28,117 nt of DNA from the NCBI GenBank assembly GCA_051881615.1, contig JBJEQF010000032.1, forward strand, positions 1-28,117, in the 5' to 3' direction. Below, one piece after another: positions 1 through 8,326 of this stretch; within the stretch, counting starts at the first letter, position 1; each line of letters begins with the position of its first letter. The translations under genes and the position numbers were made by a program. The DNA is from CAMFTQ01 sp051881615. GTDB lineage: Bacteria > Bacillota > Clostridia > Oscillospirales > Acutalibacteraceae. The notes beneath the pieces were generated by a model. That model did no database searches. It was not told the DNA's origin and saw nothing but the letters and a program-made list of their open reading frames with translations.

Positions 1-8
1 TTTTCATC

Positions 9-149
9 ATCCTTTCTTTCATTTTTTACATTTATTTAGTGTCGGAGAACTTTCTTACCGCATTCCGATTTGCCCGAGCGGACACACCATTACTGTGATG
101 TGCGACAGCAATTTAATTTTGAACTATAGCTTATTTGTTTAAGTCTACA
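9..149 (-). ncRNA. Structured 5' leader, candidate cis-regulatory RNA
   Basis: The minus-strand transcript from the promoter at 156-184 would have a leader of about 140 nt. It can fold into a three-way junction. P1 pairs TGTCG (107-103) with CGACA (44-40). P2 pairs CACATC (102-97) with GGTGTG (88-83) using one U-G wobble. P3 pairs CCGC (81-78) with GCGG (61-58). After P1 comes an A-rich single strand, then an AAAGGA ribosome binding site and ATG ATG codons at 10-5. The start codon could be either of these or lie beyond the edge. I see none of the signatures of the purine, TPP, FMN, SAM-I, lysine, T-box or preQ1-I classes. Leader status is well supported by the promoter and RBS; ligand sensing is speculation. 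Confidence 0.4.
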
Positions 150-155
150 TTTCAT

Positions 156-184
156 ATTATACTAAGCATATTCCGTAAAGTCAA
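156..184 (-). promoter_or_regulatory. Sigma-A promoter firing off the left edge
   Basis: On the minus strand a -35 TTGACT (184-179) and a -10 TATAAT (161-156) are separated by exactly 17 bases. Transcription would start near 149 and run leftward through a structured leader into a gene outside the window. This is one of the best promoter matches in the window, which suggests that downstream control, if any, acts on the RNA rather than on initiation. Confidence 0.75.
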
Positions 185-226
185 GTGGTTTTCGAGAAAA
201 TATTTACTTTTTTTGCTTTAGTTATC

Positions 227-256
227 TTGACACACCTTAACTTATAATGATATACT
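227..256 (+). promoter_or_regulatory. Sigma-A promoter of the XRE regulator unit
   Basis: A consensus -35 TTGACA (227-232), an 18-base spacer and a -10 TATACT (251-256) lie about 30 bases upstream of the 287 start codon. A GAGAGGAGC ribosome binding site follows. The promoter is divergent from the leader promoter at 156-184, with the two -35 elements about 42 bases apart, so the regulator could act on both. Confidence 0.7.
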
Positions 257-286
257 TAATTTTAGAAATATGAGAGGAGCATTTTT

Positions 287-751
287 ATGGCTATTGGAGA
301 AAGAATTCGCTTTTTCAGAAATTTAAGAGGTATGACTCAAAAATATCTTGGTATGCAGGTTGGTTTTCCTGAAAAGACCGCCGACATTCGTATGGCGCAG
401 TATGAGTCCGGCAGCAGAACTCCTAAGGCTGATTTAACAAATAGCCTTGCAGAAGTGTTTGGTGTATCAGCAAGTGCTTTAACCGTGCCCGATATTGACA
501 GCTACAACGGCTTAATGCACACTTTATTTGCTCTTGAGGATTTATACGGTCTTAAAATTACTGAATTAGACAGCGAGGTTTGTCTGCATTTGGACAAGGG
601 TATGGGTGCAAATTACATTACTATGTTTGAAATGTTCACTGCTTGGAAAGAACAGGCTGAAAAGCTGAAGAACGGCAAAATTTCAAAAGAGGAATACGAT
701 AATTGGCGTTATAACTATCCAAAGAACGACATAAAGGTTGAAAGGATATAA
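287..751 (+). CDS. XRE-family helix-turn-helix regulator, mobile-element type
   Basis: A 154-residue DNA-binding protein. Residues 1-70 form a Cro/C1-type HTH (GERIRFFRNLRGMTQKYLG, then RMAQYESGSRTPK and a segment ending VFGVSASAL). The rest carries the PDIDSYNGLMHTLFALEDLYGL segment and a YDNWRYNYPK tail. I recognise this architecture from regulators common on conjugative and mobilizable elements of gut Firmicutes. Those proteins usually continue some 20-30 residues past the WRYNYP motif, so this copy looks shortened at its C-terminus. The start follows a good GAGGAG site. The stop is two bases before the next ATG, so the two genes are one transcriptional unit and probably translationally coupled. 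It likely autoregulates and controls its partner. The family call is firm; the mobile-element origin is inferred. Confidence 0.85.
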   Translation: MAIGERIRFFRNLRGMTQKYLGMQVGFPEKTADIRMAQYESGSRTPKADLTNSLAEVFGVSASALTVPDIDSYNGLMHTLFALEDLYGLKITELDSEVCLHLDKGMGANYITMFEMFTAWKEQAEKLKNGKISKEEYDNWRYNYPKNDIKVERI

Positions 752-753
752 AT

Positions 754-1545
754 ATGCAATACGAAAAGCATAAATCTGCTCGCAAGATTTTTTCCGATAT
801 TGATAAAAACCCCAGCAAGTATTTAATCATTCATTACTCTTGTGAGAGTTTTTACGATATTAAAGATGGACACACCCCTCGCATTACATCAATCGCTGTA
901 TATGACTATGCAACAGCACAGACTGATTCATTTTCCATTCATAAAATGGCCGAAAAATTACATGTTGATATTAGTGATATAGAAAGCCACTATGATGAGC
1001 TGGAAAAATCAATGTTGGACGAATTTTTTGAATATGCAAAGGAACATAAGACTTATTTCTGGATTCACTGGAATATGAGAGATATGAACTATGGCTTTAA
1101 AGCTATTGAGCATCGTTACTCTGTTCTTGGTGGAGAGCCATACAAAATTCCTGACTCAAATAAGATTGATCTTGCCCGTCAACTAATTAACTGCTACGGA
1201 GTAGGGTATGCAGGACATCCTCGTATGGAAAAACTATTAGAGCAGAATGATATTAAAGCCAAAGATTATTTAAATGGACAGCAAGAAGCTGAAGCCTTTG
1301 CCAATCAGGAATATGTTAAATTACATATGTCCACGCTTAGGAAGGTTGATGTGTTTGCTAACATTCTTAATAGGGCGATTAACAACACATTAAAGGTGAA
1401 TTCGAAATGGACAGAAATATATGGTATTTCTATTCAAGGCATCATAAATTTCTGCAAAGATACTTGGTGGATTCAGCTTATTTGGACTGTTTTTTCTCTT
1501 GTTTTAGGGGCTCTGTTAGGTGTGGCATTTGATAAACTTATATAA
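754..1545 (+). CDS. Unrecognised tail-anchored protein, possible degenerate RNase H-fold domain
   Basis: A 263-residue protein I cannot assign to a named family. A soluble region (about 1-235) precedes one hydrophobic segment (about 238-262, WIQLIWTVFSLVLGALLGVAF) at the very C-terminus, with no signal peptide, as in a tail-anchored membrane protein facing the cytoplasm. The soluble part has the order of elements of DEDD 3'-5' exonucleases: a first strand LIIHYSCE followed by ITSIAVYD; an IHWNMRDMNYGF block resembling the 'HN..FD' motif II; a KIDLARQLI block; and a late LHMSTLRKVDVFANIL helix resembling the 'H....D' motif III. The first aspartate of the usual DxE is absent, so catalysis is doubtful. 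It is coupled to an XRE regulator by a two-base gap and ends just before a terminator. A defence or toxin-like effector role is possible but unproven. Confidence 0.6.
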   Translation: MQYEKHKSARKIFSDIDKNPSKYLIIHYSCESFYDIKDGHTPRITSIAVYDYATAQTDSFSIHKMAEKLHVDISDIESHYDELEKSMLDEFFEYAKEHKTYFWIHWNMRDMNYGFKAIEHRYSVLGGEPYKIPDSNKIDLARQLINCYGVGYAGHPRMEKLLEQNDIKAKDYLNGQQEAEAFANQEYVKLHMSTLRKVDVFANILNRAINNTLKVNSKWTEIYGISIQGIINFCKDTWWIQLIWTVFSLVLGALLGVAFDKLI

Positions 1546-1550
1546 ACGCA

Positions 1551-1591
1551 AAAAAGGCATTACCAACTGCAAAAGTCAGTAATGCCTTTTT
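1551..1591. terminator. Bidirectional intrinsic terminator
   Basis: A perfect 13-base inverted repeat (AAAAAGGCATTAC at 1551-1563 and its complement at 1579-1591) flanks a 15-base loop. The A and T runs at the ends give a U tract in both directions. It ends the plus-strand unit whose last gene stops at 1545. It also lies about 140 bases downstream of guaA on the minus strand, so it can serve the purC-guaA operon too. Confidence 0.85.
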
Positions 1592-1733
1592 AGAATTTAT
1601 TAAGATAATTGTACCCGCAAACCGCAGGGAACGCACAATAAATGCTTTTTGCAGTCTGCTATCATTTTGCTATCAAATCGGGAAATTTTAAGCTGAAAAT
1701 CCTTTATTTATGCGGTTTTTCAGGCTTTACGAT
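1592..1733. other. Non-coding stretch downstream of guaA with a short direct repeat
   Basis: I find no gene here. It contains two direct copies of TGCTATCA (1657-1664 and 1668-1675, 11 bases apart) and a GC-richer patch (about 1612-1635). Its position at the 3' end of guaA, a common integrase target, makes it a place to look for attachment-site remnants. I see no second copy of the guaA 3' end within the window. Confidence 0.35.
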
Positions 1734-3275
1734 TTATTCCCACTCCACTGTTCCCGGTGGTTTTGAGGTGATGTCGTAGACTACTCTGTTTACTCCCTCT
1801 ACCTCGTTTACAATTCTGTTTGATACTCTGGCAAGAATATCAAACGGGATACGTGCGAAGTCTGCTGTCATAAAGTCGTCTGTTGTTACGGCTCTTATGG
1901 CTATCAGGTTGTCGTAGGTTCTGTGGTCGCCCATTACTCCTACTGTTTTTACTCCGGGCAGAACTGCAAAGAACTGGCTTAGCTCCTGCTCAATTCCGCT
2001 TTTTGCTATTTCATCACGGAAAACTGCGTCTGCCTCCTGCAAAATTTTGATTTTATCCTCTGTTACTTCGCCGATGATGCGTACTCCCAAGCCGGGACCG
2101 GGGAACGGCTGTCGCCATACAAGCTCCTTTGGTATTCCGAGCATCTCGCCTACCTTACGAACCTCGTCCTTGAAAAGCTCTGCAAGCGGTTCTACAACAT
2201 CGTCAAATTTGATGTCATCGGGCATTTTCACCTTGTTGTGATGCGTTTTGATTTTATCGGCGTCGCCCTTGCCGCTTTCTATGCAGTCGGGGTAGATTGT
2301 GCCTTGTGCGAAAAATCCGCCCTCTGCCTCTTCCCTGATTTTGCTCCAGAATACGTTGTAAAATTCTGTGCCGATAATCTTTCTTTTTTTCTCGGGGTCT
2401 GTTACTCCCTTTAGCTTTGAAATGAAGTCGTGACCGCAGTTTACTCTTACAAATCGCATATCAAACAGCTTTGTAAAGGTCTGCTCTACAAAATCGCCCT
2501 CGTCCTTGCGCATTAAGCCCTGATCTACAAAAACGCAGGTGAGCTGTTTGCCTACAGCCTTGCTTAGAAGCGCTGCTGCAACAGATGAGTCAACACCGCC
2601 CGACAAGCCTAATACTACCTTTTTGTCGCCGATTTTTTCACGTAACGCCAAAACGGTAGTGTCGATAAAGCTTTCCATCTGCCAGTCGCCTGCACATTTG
2701 CATATTTCGTACAGGAAGTTTTTGAGCATTATATTACCGAATTGGCTATGTGTAACCTCAGGGTGGAACTGCACGGCGTAAATTCCACGCTCAACGTTTT
2801 CCATAGCGGCACAGGGGCAGTCATCGGATTTTGCCGTTATTACAAAATCCTTCGGCGGTTGACTGATAAAATCAGTGTGGCTCATCCACACGATATTATT
2901 TTTCGGAACATCCTTAAAAAGAACGCTGTCGGATGTAATTTCAATCTCGATTTTGCCGTACTCGCTCTTTTTTGCGGATTCAACGACACCATCGCACATC
3001 CACGAAATGAGCTGACAGCCGTAGCAGATACCTAAAACAGGAATACCCAAATCGAGAATTTCCTTTGTGTAGTGCGGTGAGCTCATATCATAAACAGAGT
3101 TCGGACCGCCTGTAAAAATGATACCTTTGTAGCTTTCTGATTTAATTTCTTCTATCGGTGTTGTGTAAGGCTTGATTTCTGCGTAAACGTGATGGTCACG
3201 CACTCTGCGGGCGATAAGCTGATTGTACTGACCGCCGAAATCAAGAACAAGTATTTTTTCTGACTTAGCACTCAT
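1734..3275 (-). CDS. guaA: GMP synthase (glutamine-hydrolysing)
   Basis: Converts XMP to GMP using ATP and glutamine-derived ammonia, in the cytoplasm. All 513 residues of the standard two-domain enzyme are present. The N-terminal class I glutamine amidotransferase domain has nucleophile Cys84 in GICYGCQL and the His171-Pro-Glu173 dyad. The ATP pyrophosphatase domain has the PP-loop SGGVDS (225-230). A C-terminal dimerisation region ends in PPGTVEWE. The ATG follows a GAGG site and lies 17 bases after purA, making it the last gene of the purC-purF-purB-purA-guaA operon. Together with purA it gives both outputs of the IMP branch point on one transcript. No guaB is in the window. The 3' end abuts the accessory-looking left region. 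Confidence 0.98.
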   Translation of the reverse strand: MSAKSEKILVLDFGGQYNQLIARRVRDHHVYAEIKPYTTPIEEIKSESYKGIIFTGGPNSVYDMSSPHYTKEILDLGIPVLGICYGCQLISWMCDGVVESAKKSEYGKIEIEITSDSVLFKDVPKNNIVWMSHTDFISQPPKDFVITAKSDDCPCAAMENVERGIYAVQFHPEVTHSQFGNIMLKNFLYEICKCAGDWQMESFIDTTVLALREKIGDKKVVLGLSGGVDSSVAAALLSKAVGKQLTCVFVDQGLMRKDEGDFVEQTFTKLFDMRFVRVNCGHDFISKLKGVTDPEKKRKIIGTEFYNVFWSKIREEAEGGFFAQGTIYPDCIESGKGDADKIKTHHNKVKMPDDIKFDDVVEPLAELFKDEVRKVGEMLGIPKELVWRQPFPGPGLGVRIIGEVTEDKIKILQEADAVFRDEIAKSGIEQELSQFFAVLPGVKTVGVMGDHRTYDNLIAIRAVTTDDFMTADFARIPFDILARVSNRIVNEVEGVNRVVYDITSKPPGTVEWE

Positions 3276-3292
3276 ATAAGAAACCTCGTTGT

Positions 3293-4570
3293 TTATCTGT
3301 AAATAATGTCATTTCTTGACGGACCGTTTGAAACGATACCGATCGGAATACCTATCTCTTTTTCTGCAAATTCAATATAGTTTCTGCAATTCTCAGGAAG
3401 ATCCTCATATTTTTTAATTCCTGTAATATCGCACTTCCAGCCGGGCAGAACCTTTAAAATCGGCTTGCATCTTTTGAGCTTTGTAGTTGACGGGAAGTAG
3501 TCAATCTGCTTGCCGTCAAGCTCGTAGCCTACACAAACGGGGATTTCATCAAGGTAGCCTAATACGTCAAGTACGGTAAAGGCAATTTTTGTTGTACCCT
3601 GTACCCTACAGCCGTAGCGTGTTGCTACAAGGTCGAGCCAACCCATTCTTCTCGGTCTGCCTGTTGTAGCACCGTATTCGCCGCCGTCACCGCCTCTGCG
3701 TCTTAGCTCGTCTGCCTCGTCACCGAAAATTTCGCTGACAAATTCGCCTGCGCCAACTGCACTTGAATAAGCCTTGACAACTGTGATGATTTCTTTGATT
3801 TCGTAAGGAGGAATACCGGCGCCTACTGCTCCGTAGCCTGCGATTGTATTTGATGATGTTACCATCGGATAAATACCAAAGTCTGTGTCCTTTAATGCAC
3901 CGAGCTGTCCCTCAAGAAGAATATTCTTGCCGCTTTTTACTGCTTCATAAAGGAAAGAGAAGGTATCTGCAACATATGGCTCTAAGGCAACCTTGTACTC
4001 CATAAGCTTGTCGAAAATCTCGTCAACTGAAATTTCAGGCTTATTGTAAAGATTTCTGAGAGTTGCGTTTTTTATTTCTACTGCGTGTCTGATTTTATCT
4101 TTCAGGCAATCGTAATCATCAAAAAGCTCGTTTACCTGAAAGCCGATTTTTGAATACTTGTCCGAGTAAAACGGCGCAATACCGCTTTTTGTTGAACCGA
4201 ATGAATTTTTGCCCAAACGCTCCTCCTCGTAGCAGTCAAAGGCAACGTGATAAGGCATTACTATCTGCGCTCTGTCTGAAATTAAAATGTTCGGCTTCGG
4301 AACTCCACGAGATTCAAGCTCGCTCATTTCTTTTACGAAGTTTTCAACACTGAACGCAACACCGTTGCCGATGATGTTTGTAATATGCTGATGAAAAACT
4401 CCTGACGGAAGCTGATGAAGAGCGAACTTTCCGTAATTGTTTACTATTGTGTGTCCTGCGTTGCTTCCGCCCTGAAAACGGATTACGATGTCGCTTTCCT
4501 GTGCGAGAACGTCTGTGATTTTGCCCTTGCCCTCATCGCCCCAGTTGGCGCCGACTATAGCTTTAACCAT
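3293..4570 (-). CDS. purA: Adenylosuccinate synthetase
   Basis: Joins IMP and aspartate with GTP hydrolysis to give adenylosuccinate, the first step from IMP to AMP. The 425-residue length is normal. The N-terminal GDEGKGK loop (11-17), with Asp12 as the usual catalytic base, is intact. So are the SNAGHT segment near residue 36, the RPRRMGWLD substrate loop in the second half, and the C-terminal SNGPSRND guanine-binding segment. The start follows AAAGGAG. The gene lies 33 bases after purB and 17 bases before guaA, so the AMP branch enzymes are adjacent and cotranscribed. Nothing in it looks unusual. Confidence 0.98.
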   Translation of the reverse strand: MVKAIVGANWGDEGKGKITDVLAQESDIVIRFQGGSNAGHTIVNNYGKFALHQLPSGVFHQHITNIIGNGVAFSVENFVKEMSELESRGVPKPNILISDRAQIVMPYHVAFDCYEEERLGKNSFGSTKSGIAPFYSDKYSKIGFQVNELFDDYDCLKDKIRHAVEIKNATLRNLYNKPEISVDEIFDKLMEYKVALEPYVADTFSFLYEAVKSGKNILLEGQLGALKDTDFGIYPMVTSSNTIAGYGAVGAGIPPYEIKEIITVVKAYSSAVGAGEFVSEIFGDEADELRRRGGDGGEYGATTGRPRRMGWLDLVATRYGCRVQGTTKIAFTVLDVLGYLDEIPVCVGYELDGKQIDYFPSTTKLKRCKPILKVLPGWKCDITGIKKYEDLPENCRNYIEFAEKEIGIPIGIVSNGPSRNDIIYR

Positions 4571-4603
4571 ATTATAAAACTCCTTTATATGTAAATAGGT
4601 TGA

Positions 4604-6040
4604 TTATACGTTGATTTCAGCCTGCTCTGTTGCAATATCAGCATAAGGAGCAAGTGCTGTGGCTACCTGATTTGCAAGGAAGTCCTCTGTCTGCTCTTTT
4701 GCTCTGCCTGTGTATTTTTCAGGCTGCAAAATTGCTTCAAGCTCAGAAAGAGTTACGCCAAAGGCATCGTCTGCTGCAATTCTTTGGAGCAGGTCGTTTT
4801 CGCCGCCCTCTTCCTTAACTACCTTAGAGGCTGCCATTGAGTGAACTCTGATTCTTTCGTGGAGCATCTGTCTGTCTGCGCCACGCTTTTTCACAGCGTC
4901 CATCATAATGTTTTCTGTAGCCATAAACGGAAGCTCTTTTCTTAATCTTTGCTCTATAACCTTAGGATATACTACAAGTCCGTCTGCAACGTTTGCGTAA
5001 AGATTTAAGATAGCGTCAACTGCAAGGAAAGCCTCGGGAACGCTTAAACGCTTGTTTGCGCTGTCGTCAAGCGTTCTTTCAAACCACTGTGTTGCAGTTG
5101 TGAACGAGCCGTTTAAAACATCTATCATAACGTATCTTGCAAGTGAGCCTATACGCTCGCTGCGCATCGGATTTCTCTTATAAGCCATAGCAGAGGAGCC
5201 GATCTGATTTTTCTCGAATGGCTCTTCGACCTCTTTTAGATGCTGTAAAAGTCTGATGTCATTTGAAAATTTTGCGGCACTCTGAGCGATTGAGCTTAAC
5301 ACATTGAGAATTTGTGTGTCGAGCTTTCTTGAATAGGTCTGACCCGAAACTGCAAAGCAATCGGTAAATCCCATTTTTTCTGCGATTTTTTTATCAAGAG
5401 CCTTAACCTTTTCGTGGTCGCCGTCAAAAAGCTCTAAAAAGCTTGCCTGTGTGCCTGTTGTTCCCTTTGAACCTAACAGCTTTGCTTTTGAAAGCTGATA
5501 TTCAATATCCTCTAAATCCATCAGTAAATCCTGAATCCACAGAGTTGCTCTTTTGCCTACTGTTGTCGGCTGTGCAGGCTGAAAATGTGTAAAGGCAAGC
5601 GTTGGCAGTGCCTTATATTTTTCTGCGAAGGCAGACAAATTGCGGATAACTGTAATGAGCTTATTTCTTACAAGCTTTAAGCCCTCTGTCATAATAATGA
5701 TGTCTGTGTTGTCGCCTACATAGCAGGAGGTTGCACCCAGATGGATAATACCCTTTGCCTTGGGACACTGCTGACCGTAGGCATATACGTGCGACATAAC
5801 ATCGTGGCGGACAAGCTTTTCACGCTCTGCTGCTACCTCGTAGTTTATATCGTCTGCGTGAGCTTTAAGCTCGTCTATCTGCTCCTGTGTAATCGGCAGT
5901 CCAAGCTCCATTTCTGCCTGAGCAAGTGCAATCCAGAGCTTGCGCCATGTTCTAAATTTCATATCGGGGGAAAATAGATATTTCATTTCCTTGTCGGCAT
6001 ATCTTGATGATAACGGTGATTCGTATGTATCCTTAATCAT
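4604..6040 (-). CDS. purB: Adenylosuccinate lyase
   Basis: Acts twice in purine synthesis, splitting fumarate from SAICAR to give AICAR and from adenylosuccinate to give AMP. I place the start at 6040 (protein MIKDTYESPL..., 478 residues) because the ATG there follows an ideal AAAGGAGGAGC site. The frame is open 27 bases further, but that longer start would place this site inside the coding region. The fumarase/aspartase-superfamily signature SSAMAYKRNPMRSER is intact, as are the HLGATSCYVGDN and GTTGTQASF segments that contribute active-site residues. The length and sequence fit the longer, human-like and clostridial subgroup. It sits between purF (29-base gap) and purA (33-base gap) in the operon. 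Confidence 0.97.
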   Translation of the reverse strand: MIKDTYESPLSSRYADKEMKYLFSPDMKFRTWRKLWIALAQAEMELGLPITQEQIDELKAHADDINYEVAAEREKLVRHDVMSHVYAYGQQCPKAKGIIHLGATSCYVGDNTDIIIMTEGLKLVRNKLITVIRNLSAFAEKYKALPTLAFTHFQPAQPTTVGKRATLWIQDLLMDLEDIEYQLSKAKLLGSKGTTGTQASFLELFDGDHEKVKALDKKIAEKMGFTDCFAVSGQTYSRKLDTQILNVLSSIAQSAAKFSNDIRLLQHLKEVEEPFEKNQIGSSAMAYKRNPMRSERIGSLARYVMIDVLNGSFTTATQWFERTLDDSANKRLSVPEAFLAVDAILNLYANVADGLVVYPKVIEQRLRKELPFMATENIMMDAVKKRGADRQMLHERIRVHSMAASKVVKEEGGENDLLQRIAADDAFGVTLSELEAILQPEKYTGRAKEQTEDFLANQVATALAPYADIATEQAEINV

Positions 6041-6069
6041 TGTTGCTCCTCCTTTATACTTTTGCATTA

Positions 6070-7521
6070 TTAATAATTCATTCCGCCGCGCTCTTTGCCC
6101 TTGAGCATTTCTGTTGTAATACCTGCCGGATAATTACCCGTAAAGCAGGCGTCACAAAAACCGCAGTTGCTGTCAAAGAGCATCTCGCTTAGCGACTGAG
6201 CAGGCAGAAATCCTAATGAATCTGCACCGCTTAGCTTGCATATTTCATCAATTGTATGGTTACACGCAATAAGCTCGCCACGTGACGGTATGTCCGTTCC
6301 GTAGTAGCAGGGCCACATAAACGGCGGTGAGCTTATACGCAGGTGAACCTCTTTTGCGCCGGCGTTTCTGAGCATTGTTACAATTCTGTCGCAGGTAGTA
6401 CCACGAACAATGCTGTCGTCAATCATAACAACTCTTTTGCCCTTTACAGAGGTAATAAGCGGATTTAGCTTAATCTTAACGCTTTTCATTCTTTCCTCTT
6501 GGCTTGGCTTTATGAAGGTTCTGCCTATATAGTTATTTTTAACGATACCCTTTTCGTAGGGTATGCCCGATTCCTCGCTGTAGCCTATTGCGGCGTCAAT
6601 GCCCGATTCGGGTACGCCTATAACTAAATCTGCCTCAACGGGGAAGGTTCTTGCAAGTATTCTGCCCGCCTGCTTTCTTGCCTGATATACGCTTATACCG
6701 TCAATAACAGAGTCGGTTCTTGCAAAATATATATATTCAAAAACGCAGAGCGACTTTTTCTTATTGCAGTGCTCCTTTATGCTGTGAACTCCGTTGCTGT
6801 CAACTACTATAATCTCGCCCGGCTCAACATCACGCACAAATTCTGCACCGCAGGCATCAAGCGCCGCCGTTTCGCTTGCAAAGACAACGCTGTTTTCAAT
6901 TTTGCCCATACATAACGGGCGAAAGCCGTTTGGATCACGTGCTGCTATGAGCTTTCTCGGACTCATTACAAGCAGAGAATACGCTCCCTCTATCTGAGTC
7001 ATAGCTGCACTTACAGCCTCTTCTACGCTGTGGCACTTCATTCTCTCTCTTGCGATAACGTAGGCTATTACCTCGCTGTCGATAGTTGTCTGAAAAATTG
7101 CACCTCTGTGTTCAAGCTCACGCCTGATTTCAACAGCATTAGTCAGGTTACCGTTGTGAGCTATTGAAAGCGTACCCTTTTTATAACGCATAACAAGCGG
7201 TTGTGCGTTTTCACGCACAGAGCCGCCTGCAGTTGAATAGCGAACATGAGAAACTGCAATTTGTCCGCTTAATGAATCAAGTATTGAGTTGTTGAACACC
7301 TCGGAAACCAAGCCCATATCGTTGTGGTACTCTATAACACCGCAATCATTTACAGCTATGCCGCAGCTTTCCTGTCCTCTGTGCTGCAGCGCAAGCAAGC
7401 CGTTGTAGCAGGCATAGGCAGGATTTACATTACCGTCGCTGTATATACCGAAAACTCCGCACTCCTCGTGCAGTTCTTCCTTTGCAAAACAATCAAACGC
7501 AGAATTCAAAGGTGTCACCAT
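6070..7521 (-). CDS. purF: Amidophosphoribosyltransferase, canonical copy
   Basis: Catalyses the first committed step, PRPP plus glutamine to 5-phosphoribosylamine. The 483-residue protein has a propeptide of about 20 residues before the expected N-terminal nucleophile Cys21 (EECGVFG). Glutamine-pocket residues are intact: Arg94-Tyr-Ser-Thr97-Ala-Gly, Asn123-Gly124, and Asp148 in the DSE motif. The PRPP site has MIDDSIVRGTT and the flexible loop YIGRTFI. Cysteines in CVFEYIYFARTDS, PCYYGTD and CGFCDACFTG match the Bacillus-type Fe-S cluster ligands, so it is probably the oxygen-labile, autoprocessed form. It follows purC by 34 bases; its ribosome binding site is weak. A second, more divergent purF lies at 19333-20784, and this copy is the better candidate for the main enzyme. 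Confidence 0.96.
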   Translation of the reverse strand: MVTPLNSAFDCFAKEELHEECGVFGIYSDGNVNPAYACYNGLLALQHRGQESCGIAVNDCGVIEYHNDMGLVSEVFNNSILDSLSGQIAVSHVRYSTAGGSVRENAQPLVMRYKKGTLSIAHNGNLTNAVEIRRELEHRGAIFQTTIDSEVIAYVIARERMKCHSVEEAVSAAMTQIEGAYSLLVMSPRKLIAARDPNGFRPLCMGKIENSVVFASETAALDACGAEFVRDVEPGEIIVVDSNGVHSIKEHCNKKKSLCVFEYIYFARTDSVIDGISVYQARKQAGRILARTFPVEADLVIGVPESGIDAAIGYSEESGIPYEKGIVKNNYIGRTFIKPSQEERMKSVKIKLNPLITSVKGKRVVMIDDSIVRGTTCDRIVTMLRNAGAKEVHLRISSPPFMWPCYYGTDIPSRGELIACNHTIDEICKLSGADSLGFLPAQSLSEMLFDSNCGFCDACFTGNYPAGITTEMLKGKERGGMNY

Positions 7522-7555
7522 CCGAAATTTAAAAAATCAAATAAATTTATGTCAA

Positions 7556-8263
7556 TCAAGCAAGACCGATACGCTTCATCATCTCGGCATATGCTTCTTC
7601 AACACCGCCCATATCACGACGGAAACGATCCTTATCAAGCTTTTCACCTGTGTTTACATCCCAGAAACGGCAGGTATCAGGTGAAATTTCATCAGCAAGA
7701 ACGATTTCGCCGTGGAAACGTCCGAACTCAAGCTTGAAGTCGATAAGGTCAACGTTACATTCCTTAAAGAACTCAACCATAAGCTCGTTTACCTTTAAAG
7801 CCATCTCTGCGATTGTATCAACCTCTTCCTTAGTAGCAAGCTCTGCTGCTAAGATGTGGTACTCGTTTACGATAGGATCGCCTAAATCATCGTTCTTATA
7901 GCAAAATTCAAGAACAGTAGTCTTCATCGGTGTACCCTCAGGTAAGCCGAGACGCTTTGAAAGACTGCCTGCCGCCTTGTTTCTTACGATAACCTCAAGA
8001 GGAACAATTTCTACCTTTTTAACAACTGTTTCTCTGTCGTTTAATTCCTCAACAAGATGAGTTTTGATACCCTTTTCTTCAAGCATCTTGAACATAAAGT
8101 TACTCATTCTGTTATTTACAACGCCCTTGCCTACAATAGTACCCTTTTTAAGACCGTTGAATGCTGTGGCATCGTCCTTGTATGAAACAATGCAGTAATC
8201 GGGGTTTTCTGTAGCAAAAACCTTTTTAGCCTTTCCTTCGTAGAGCTGTTCTTTCTTTTCCAT
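7556..8263 (-). CDS. purC: SAICAR synthase
   Basis: Ligates aspartate to CAIR with ATP to make SAICAR, the substrate of PurB two genes downstream. The 235 residues show the N-terminal LYEGKAKKVF strand-loop, the IVRNKAAGSLSKR segment, the IDFKLEFGR motif and the DEISPDTCRFWD motif of the family, all intact. The ATG follows GGAGG. It is the first gene of the left purine operon, about 56 nt behind a clear sigma-A start point. The leader is too short for a purine riboswitch, so control, if any, is probably at initiation. Confidence 0.97.
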   Translation of the reverse strand: MEKKEQLYEGKAKKVFATENPDYCIVSYKDDATAFNGLKKGTIVGKGVVNNRMSNFMFKMLEEKGIKTHLVEELNDRETVVKKVEIVPLEVIVRNKAAGSLSKRLGLPEGTPMKTTVLEFCYKNDDLGDPIVNEYHILAAELATKEEVDTIAEMALKVNELMVEFFKECNVDLIDFKLEFGRFHGEIVLADEISPDTCRFWDVNTGEKLDKDRFRRDMGGVEEAYAEMMKRIGLA

Positions 8264-8326
8264 AATCTTAATCCTCCGTTACTTTGTGTATAAACACATA
8301 AATTTTGCAATAAAAACACAACATAT

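Noticed and set aside
1..149. ZTP (pfl) or T-box riboswitch in the left leader
   Set aside because: Only a short CCGCTCGGGCA stretch resembles the ZTP class; the rest of its conserved core is not evident. The T-box GGGUGGNACCGCG element is also not present.
2047..3035. Plus-strand open frames opposite guaA and similar frames opposite other pur genes
   Set aside because: They lie entirely within strongly conserved genes on the other strand, have low-complexity Ser/Arg/Cys-rich translations and lack ribosome binding sites.
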